A stretch of DNA of 64,000 nt from positions 186,001 through 250,000 of the forward strand of contig CAWHLA010000009.1 in the NCBI GenBank assembly GCA_963830065.1, written 5' to 3'. This document shows, piece after piece, positions 59,758 through 64,000 of this stretch. The position numbers were made by a program, and so were the translations under genes. A model generated the notes under the pieces. It did not search any database. It was not told where the DNA came from and worked only from the letters and a program-made list of their open reading frames with translations. This stretch comes from JACCZR01 sp963830065. GTDB lineage: Bacteria; Actinomycetota; Thermoleophilia; Solirubrobacterales; Thermoleophilaceae. The stretch's first letter is position 1. Every line of letters begins with the position of its first letter.

Positions 59758-60905
59758 GGGCCCTCCTTCTCGCAGTCGCGGCCCTGGGCGTGGCCGCCCC
59801 CGCCGCCGGCGCTGCCACCTCCCAGGTCGCGGCCGGGCTCCAGCTCACGCGCGAGGTCCGCTCGGGGCCGACGCGGGTGAACGTGCTGGAGATCGATCGC
59901 CGCAAGCTCGGCGGCCGCCTGCGGGTGGCCCTGTCGAGCCGCCGCGTCGCCGGCCGGCGGACGGTCTCAGCCATCCGCCGGGCCGAGGACGCGCTGGCCG
60001 CGGTCAACGGAGGCTTCTTCGCCTCGCGCGGGCGGACCAACGGTGACCCGGTGGGGGCGATGATCAGCGGCGGGCGTGTGGTCAGCGAGCCCGTTCGCAC
60101 GCGCAGCGCCCTGCTGATCCCCACCGATCCCGAGCAGACCGCTCGGGTGACCCGTCCCGGGTGGCGTGGCGCGGTCCGCTTCGGCTCCCGCCGCCGCGGG
60201 CTGGACGGAGTCGAACGGGCCCGCGGCCTGGTGCCCGGGTGTGGTGGCTTCGGCGGCGATCGGCCCACCCAGCGCCCCGACCCCAACGTCCTCTGCACCG
60301 ACGCCAGCGAGCTGGTGATGGTCTCGCGCCGGTTCGGGTCGCGCACCGGAACGCCGCGGGGTGGGGTGGAGGCCGTGGTCAGCGGTGGCGTCGTACGCAG
60401 CGTGCGGCGCCGCGGCAACACGGCGATCCCGCGGGGCGGCTACGTGCTGTCGGGGACCGGCGACGCCGCCCGCTTCCTGGCCCGCCACGCGCGACCCGGG
60501 GCGCGGCCGTCGATCCGCGCCCAGCTCACGAGCCGCGGGCGCGTCTTGGACCCCGGGCAGGCCGACCTGGTCAGCGGCGGCCCCGGGTTGCTCGAGCGCG
60601 GCCGGATCCGGATCCGCAACAGCACCGAGCGGGCGGCACTGTCGGCCCGTGGCCCCCGCACCCTCGCGGGCGTGCGAGCCGACGGCACCATCCTGCTGGT
60701 CACCGTCGACGGCCGCCAGCCGCGCTGGAGCCGGGGCGCCACTCTCCTGGAGTCGGCGCGGCTGCTGCGCTCGCTGGGCGCTCGCAACGGCATGGCCCTC
60801 GACGGCGGGGGCTCGACCACGATGGTCGTCGGCTCGAAGGTGCTCGGTCGCCCCTCGGACGGGAGCGAGCGGCCGGTGAGCGATGCACTGGTGGTGACCC
60901 GGTGA
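59754..60905 (+). CDS. NAGPA-type phosphodiester glycosidase family protein, probable CTG start
   Basis: A 383-residue exported protein of the phosphodiester glycosidase (NAGPA) family, which cleaves sugar-phosphodiester bonds of teichoic-acid-like or lipid-linked glycans. Hallmarks are ALAAVNGGFFASRG, GDPVGAMISGGRV and MALDGGGSTTMVVGSKVLG. The frame opens with a signal peptide, (M)RALLLAVAALGVAAPAAGA, and the only codon positioned to start it is CTG 59754, inside a CTGA overlap with the lipoprotein stop; no ATG, GTG or TTG lies before the mature part. The 3' end overlaps the phosphoesterase gene. Confidence 0.8.
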   Translation: MRALLLAVAALGVAAPAAGAATSQVAAGLQLTREVRSGPTRVNVLEIDRRKLGGRLRVALSSRRVAGRRTVSAIRRAEDALAAVNGGFFASRGRTNGDPVGAMISGGRVVSEPVRTRSALLIPTDPEQTARVTRPGWRGAVRFGSRRRGLDGVERARGLVPGCGGFGGDRPTQRPDPNVLCTDASELVMVSRRFGSRTGTPRGGVEAVVSGGVVRSVRRRGNTAIPRGGYVLSGTGDAARFLARHARPGARPSIRAQLTSRGRVLDPGQADLVSGGPGLLERGRIRIRNSTERAALSARGPRTLAGVRADGTILLVTVDGRQPRWSRGATLLESARLLRSLGARNGMALDGGGSTTMVVGSKVLGRPSDGSERPVSDALVVTR

Positions 60906-61759
60906 AGCGCCTAGCGCTGATCGGAATGGCGGGCGCGCTGGCCGCCGGCTGCGGCGCTGACGCCGCGCAGCTGGAGCCCCGGCTCACGCCCCGCCAGGCC
61001 GGGACCACCGTGATCTGGGCGGTCGGCGACGGCGCCGACGGCGGCAGCGAGGGCAAACAGGTGTCGCGCATGATCCGCGCCGACCGGCCCGACCGCTTCC
61101 TGTACCTCGGCGACGTCTACGAGCGCGGCACCGCCTCGGAGTTCCGCCGCAACTACAGCCCGGTGTTCGGGCGGCTCAACCCGATCACGTCCCCGACGCC
61201 GGGCAACCACGAGTGGGGCAACCGGCGCACCGGCTACCTCCCGTACTGGCGCCGGGTCAAGGGCCGCACGCAGCCGAGCTACTACCGCTACGGCCTCGGC
61301 GGCTGGGAGATCCTGAGCCTCAACTCCGAGACCTCACACCGCGGCGGCTCCCGCCAGCAGCGCTGGCTGAAGCGGGTGCTCGCGCGCCGCAGCGGTACCT
61401 GTCGCATCGCCTTCCTGCACAGGCCCTACCTGAGCGCCGGCGAGTACAGCCCGGGCGCCCGCAGCCTGGGCTCACTGTGGCGCACGCTGCGCGGGCACGG
61501 TCGGCTGGTCCTCTCGGGGCACGACCACAACATGCAGCGCTTCAAGCGCCGCGACGGGATGACGCAGTACGTCTCCGGCGCGGGCGGACGCGAGCGCTAC
61601 CGGGTCAACCAGCGCGACTCGCGGCTGGCCTTCGGCCGGGCAAACCGCTTCGGCGCGCTGAGGATCGAGCTGGATGGTGCCACCGCGCGGCTCGAGTTCC
61701 GCTCGGCGACCGGCGCCTTGCTGGACCGCAGTACGGTTCGCTGCCGGCCGCTGGCATAG
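60902..61759 (+). CDS. Metallophosphoesterase, exported
   Basis: A 285-residue calcineurin-fold phosphoesterase: WAVGDGADGG, RFLYLGDVYERGTASEF, SPTPGNHEWGN, FLHRPYLSAG and LVLSGHDHNMQRF supply the metal ligands. A lipobox-like GALAAGCG near residue 15 suggests membrane attachment outside the cell. GTG start overlaps the NAGPA gene. With its neighbours it may act on envelope phosphodiesters; that is inference from context. Confidence 0.88.
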   Translation: MKRLALIGMAGALAAGCGADAAQLEPRLTPRQAGTTVIWAVGDGADGGSEGKQVSRMIRADRPDRFLYLGDVYERGTASEFRRNYSPVFGRLNPITSPTPGNHEWGNRRTGYLPYWRRVKGRTQPSYYRYGLGGWEILSLNSETSHRGGSRQQRWLKRVLARRSGTCRIAFLHRPYLSAGEYSPGARSLGSLWRTLRGHGRLVLSGHDHNMQRFKRRDGMTQYVSGAGGRERYRVNQRDSRLAFGRANRFGALRIELDGATARLEFRSATGALLDRSTVRCRPLA

Positions 61760-62069
61760 CCGCGACGTTCGGGGCATCTTCGCCCTGGCCCAGCGGCGAT
61801 GCCGCCCATCCGTTCTGAAGAAATCGTCAGCCGGCTGAGCATTTCTCTGGAGCCCGTGCCACGTTCGCGCCGCGGCCGGCCCGCTGAGGCCGCCATTGAA
61901 GGATTCGGCGGGTTGTAGCCCGCCCGATCCTTCAGCCGGCGAGCTTGGGCCGGCACGACGGGCCCGATCCGGCCTACGTAGAGGGGTCGATCGGGGCCCG
62001 GCGCGCGGACCCCGATCCCTGTTCGTCCCAGGCGGCTGGGAGCGGGAGGTTGCCCTCCTGCGTGACCGC
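61760..62069. other. Convergent intergenic region with three hairpins
   Basis: 310 bp without a gene between the plus-strand phosphoesterase and the minus-strand MetE-like gene. Three inverted repeats are visible: 61819-61846 (AGAAAT, two mismatches, TCAGCCGGCTGA, ATTTCT), 61898-61933 (15-bp arms around TTGTA, two mismatches) and 61989-62017 (GATCGGGG with CCCCGATC). The first belongs to the hairpin family seen at 24390 and 47611. Confidence 0.7.
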
Positions 62070-63215
62070 CTAGGCCCCGAGCTCCTGTGAGGCCATCTTT
62101 GCGCCCTCGATCCGGTTGGAGATCTTCTGCATGGCCACGTCCCGTGCATAGTCGGGATCGTCGCCGTGCTGAGGCTTCAGATCCCTCGAGAACGGTGAGA
62201 AGCCGCAGTCGTCGGTGGCGCCGAGGTTCTCGACCCCGATGTGCCCCGCCGCCTGAACCAGCTCGTCCTTGACGTGCTCGGGCGACTCCACGTCAGGGCT
62301 GAGCGGGTTGATGACTCCCATGAAGCAGACCTGCGACACGCCCTCGGCGTCGTCGCGCCGGTTCTCGCCGCAGAGCTTGTAGACCGTCTCGCGGTCGTCC
62401 TCGCTCGCGCACTGGATGAGGAAGTAGCCCGCGTTGATCTTGAACATGTGGTTCAGGAGCTTGTCGTAGGGCACGTCCTTGGAGTGCACGGAGTCGTTGT
62501 CTCCGCCCGGGCAGGTGTGGATGCCGATGTTCTTGCGCTCCTCAGCCGAGAAACGGTCCATGACCCGGTTGTTGAGGTCGATGAAGTCCTGCAGCATGTC
62601 GCGACCGGTCCACGGGTTGCGTGAGTCGTTCTTGTTGGCCAGCCGGCCCTCGGTGAAGTCGACCGAGACGCGCTCGGCGCCCGCGTCGAAGCACTGCCGG
62701 ATGTCCTTCTCGCACTCGTCGACCAGGTCGCTGAGGAAGTCCTCGCGCGAGTAGCCCTCGATCTCGTCGTCGAGCGGGTACAGCAGCATCAGCATCGACG
62801 GCGCGATAACCGCCTGCTTGACCCCGTGCGAGGCGAGCTGCTTGTTCTTCTCGACGAACTCCGAGGCGTAGGTCTGGTACTTGAACGGGCCGCCGGTCAG
62901 GCGCGGGAGCTGGCGATGGTGGCCGTCGTCGAAGATGGCGAAGAACTGGCCGTCGCCGGCCAGGTTCGGGGCCAGGCCCGTCCCCGCCAGCGTCGTCGTC
63001 AGCGGGTAGGTGGCGAAGCTCGACTCACGCTGCTCGCCGTCGGTGACCAGGTTCTCGCCGGTCTGCTCGAGGCGCTTGATCGAGTCCTCGGCAGCCTCTT
63101 CCTGAAGCTCCTTCAGCTCGGAGACCTCGATCTCCCCGTCGTCGAGCTTCTGGTAGGCGTCCTGAAGCTTCCTCGGTCGCGGCAGCGATCCGACGAGCTC
63201 GGTGGGAATGGGCAT
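62070..63215 (-). CDS. MetE-like (cobalamin-independent) methionine synthase family protein
   Basis: A 381-residue protein corresponding to the catalytic C-terminal barrel of MetE, without the N-terminal barrel. It begins TELVGSLPRPRKLQDAY, has IGIHTCPGGDNDSVH (His and Cys zinc ligands), VDFTEGRLAN and the closing GATDDCGFSPFSRDL with the last Cys ligand. Short MetE-like proteins of this size use other methyl donors or thiol acceptors; the acceptor is unknown. Strong ribosome site GGAGGAG upstream of ATG 63215. Confidence 0.85.
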   Translation of the reverse strand: MPIPTELVGSLPRPRKLQDAYQKLDDGEIEVSELKELQEEAAEDSIKRLEQTGENLVTDGEQRESSFATYPLTTTLAGTGLAPNLAGDGQFFAIFDDGHHRQLPRLTGGPFKYQTYASEFVEKNKQLASHGVKQAVIAPSMLMLLYPLDDEIEGYSREDFLSDLVDECEKDIRQCFDAGAERVSVDFTEGRLANKNDSRNPWTGRDMLQDFIDLNNRVMDRFSAEERKNIGIHTCPGGDNDSVHSKDVPYDKLLNHMFKINAGYFLIQCASEDDRETVYKLCGENRRDDAEGVSQVCFMGVINPLSPDVESPEHVKDELVQAAGHIGVENLGATDDCGFSPFSRDLKPQHGDDPDYARDVAMQKISNRIEGAKMASQELGA

Positions 63216-63383
63216 GCGTGCTCTCCTCCGTTGAAAACCTCTCCCTCTTGGCGCACGGTACAGGGTCGGTTCGGCCTCGTGAGCGTCGGGGCTTGAGTTG
63301 GCGTCGCGGCCGCAGGGCCGGGATCGCCGCCGCTGCCGTACAGCTGCACCCCGTCCTGCTCAGGCCCGCCCCGTCCAGGAGGT

Positions 63384-63412
63384 TTGACCGGGGGTGATCG
63401 CGGCGGTACCTT
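63384..63412 (+). promoter_or_regulatory. Sigma-70-type promoter, leaderless start
   Basis: TTGACC (63384-63389), 17 nt, then TACCTT (63407-63412), ending 7 nt before ATG 63420. Spacing is optimal for the housekeeping sigma factor, and transcription would start at or beside the ATG. Confidence 0.7.
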
Positions 63413-63419
63413 CGCCTGC

Positions 63420-63854
63420 ATGTCAGCGGCGGAGTGGTCGCAGCGTCACGGTCCGCTGGACGGTCTGTTGCGCAGCGCCGGCGCCCGGATGCACGACGAG
63501 CACGGCGTTTCGCTTCCCGCTGATTTCGGCTCGTCGGCCAGCGAGCTCGCCGTGTGCCTGGGCGCGGTTGGGATCGGCGTGCTGGACGAGGACGACGAGG
63601 GGGAGACGCTGGCCGTCGTCGGTCCGCGCGCCGAGGCGCTGCTCCGCGCGGCGGTGCTGGACGCCCTCGCGGTCACGGTGTTGCGCGAGGGGCCGTTCTA
63701 CTACCTCGTCGTCACGCCGCGCGAGCGGGCGCTCGAGGTCTGGCAGGCGCTGGTTAGCGCCGGGGCGGGACTCGGCCTGGGCTACGTGGGCAGCACCGCG
63801 CTGCACAACTTCTTGGTGCGAACGCAGCTGCACGCGCGACAGATGCACGATTGA
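63420..63854 (+). CDS. Short GcvT/YgfZ-like folate-binding protein
   Basis: A 144-residue protein resembling the N-terminal part of aminomethyltransferases and YgfZ-type folate proteins: HGPLDGLLRSAGARMHDEHG, LAVCLGAVGIGVLDE, PRAEALLRAAVLDALAV and FYYLVVTPRERALEVWQAL. It is less than half of a normal GcvT (about 360 residues), so it is a stand-alone domain, not aminomethyltransferase itself. The downstream purU start overlaps its stop (TTGA), linking it to one-carbon folate metabolism. Confidence 0.6.
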   Translation: MSAAEWSQRHGPLDGLLRSAGARMHDEHGVSLPADFGSSASELAVCLGAVGIGVLDEDDEGETLAVVGPRAEALLRAAVLDALAVTVLREGPFYYLVVTPRERALEVWQALVSAGAGLGLGYVGSTALHNFLVRTQLHARQMHD

Positions 63855-64000
63855 GCGAAGGCCCGGTACGCCACCGGCTGCTGGTGTCGTGCCCTGATCG
63901 CGCCGGGATCGTCGCGGCGGTGTCGACCTTCCTCGCCGGCCACGGCGCCAACATCACCTCGTCCGACCAGCACTCGACCGACCCCAGCGGCGGGCGCTTC
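63851..64000 (+). CDS. purU: Formyltetrahydrofolate deformylase (5' part)
   Basis: The first 50 residues are visible: an ACT-type start RHRLLVSCPDRAGIVAAVST, FLAGHGANITSSDQHSTD and GGRF, the standard N-terminus of PurU, which releases formate from 10-formyl-THF. The start is TTG 63851 in an overlap with the preceding stop (TTGA). The gene runs off the end of the window. Confidence 0.85.
   Translation, partial: MSEGPVRHRLLVSCPDRAGIVAAVSTFLAGHGANITSSDQHSTDPSGGRF

Overview
The window is a very GC-rich (about 70% or more by eye), densely coding bacterial chromosome segment. GTG starts and 1-4 bp gene overlaps are everywhere. Gene content and order (an aro operon with fused aroKB; nusB-ispA-dxs-tlyA-nadK-recN; pyrG-nudix-xerD; recO-ppdK-dgt-dnaG-rpoD), SigB-type sigma factors, an F420-type LLM oxidoreductase, an ImuB/DnaE2 SOS system and actinobacterial SOS boxes point to an actinobacterium. 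My best guess is the class Thermoleophilia (Solirubrobacterales-like); that placement is inference from memory of related gene orders.

Layout. 0.1-9.8 kb: mnmA (fused to an IscU-like scaffold domain), an RsbW-like protein, a SigB-type sigma factor, a peptide-type binding lipoprotein, alaS, ruvX (frameshifted), mltG, aroE. 9.8-11.8 kb: a decayed type IV pilus locus with fused fragments of a pilus-associated protein, PilD, PilM and a secreted protein. 11.8-16.0 kb: aroC, aroKB, aroQ, pepP, the shikimate pathway plus a proline peptidase. 16.0-30.3 kb: an accessory block that separates pepP from efp, with a TSUP transporter, an SDR, a UBP zinc finger protein, a LexA-controlled mutagenesis module (imuB, a DUF6504-like gene, dnaE2), a potassium channel, an ArsC-like protein, a DUF5872-like protein, a cupin, an ABC exporter, a DUF72 protein, an anti-sigma-like ATPase, an MBL hydrolase and glutaminase. 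30.3-40.3 kb: efp, nusB, xseB-like, a prenyl synthase, dxs, membrane proteins, tlyA, nadK, recN. 40.3-55.1 kb: a GT39-type membrane glycosyltransferase, pyrG, an M20 peptidase, a NUDIX hydrolase, xerD, mutM, glutaredoxin, recO, ppdK, dgt, dnaG, rpoD, tRNA-Asn. 55-64 kb: a UGT-type glycosyltransferase, an LLM oxidoreductase, an SDR, an envelope operon (thioredoxin-like lipoprotein, NAGPA-type glycosidase, metallophosphoesterase), a MetE-like methyltransferase, a GcvT-like folate protein and the start of purU.

Noteworthy points. Three genes (nadK, a glycosyltransferase, the NAGPA homologue) appear to start at CTG inside a CTGA overlap with the upstream stop codon. SOS boxes sit directly on the start codons of imuB and dnaE2. 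Several promoters place a TANNNT -10 box only 6-7 nt before the start codon, which suggests leaderless mRNAs. One hairpin family built on CAGCCGGCTGA recurs at three gene ends. Single-base indels interrupt ruvX, the potassium channel, dnaE2 and the start of the DUF5872-like gene; whether these are real or assembly errors cannot be decided from this sequence alone. No CRISPR array, insertion sequence, integrase island or rRNA is visible.
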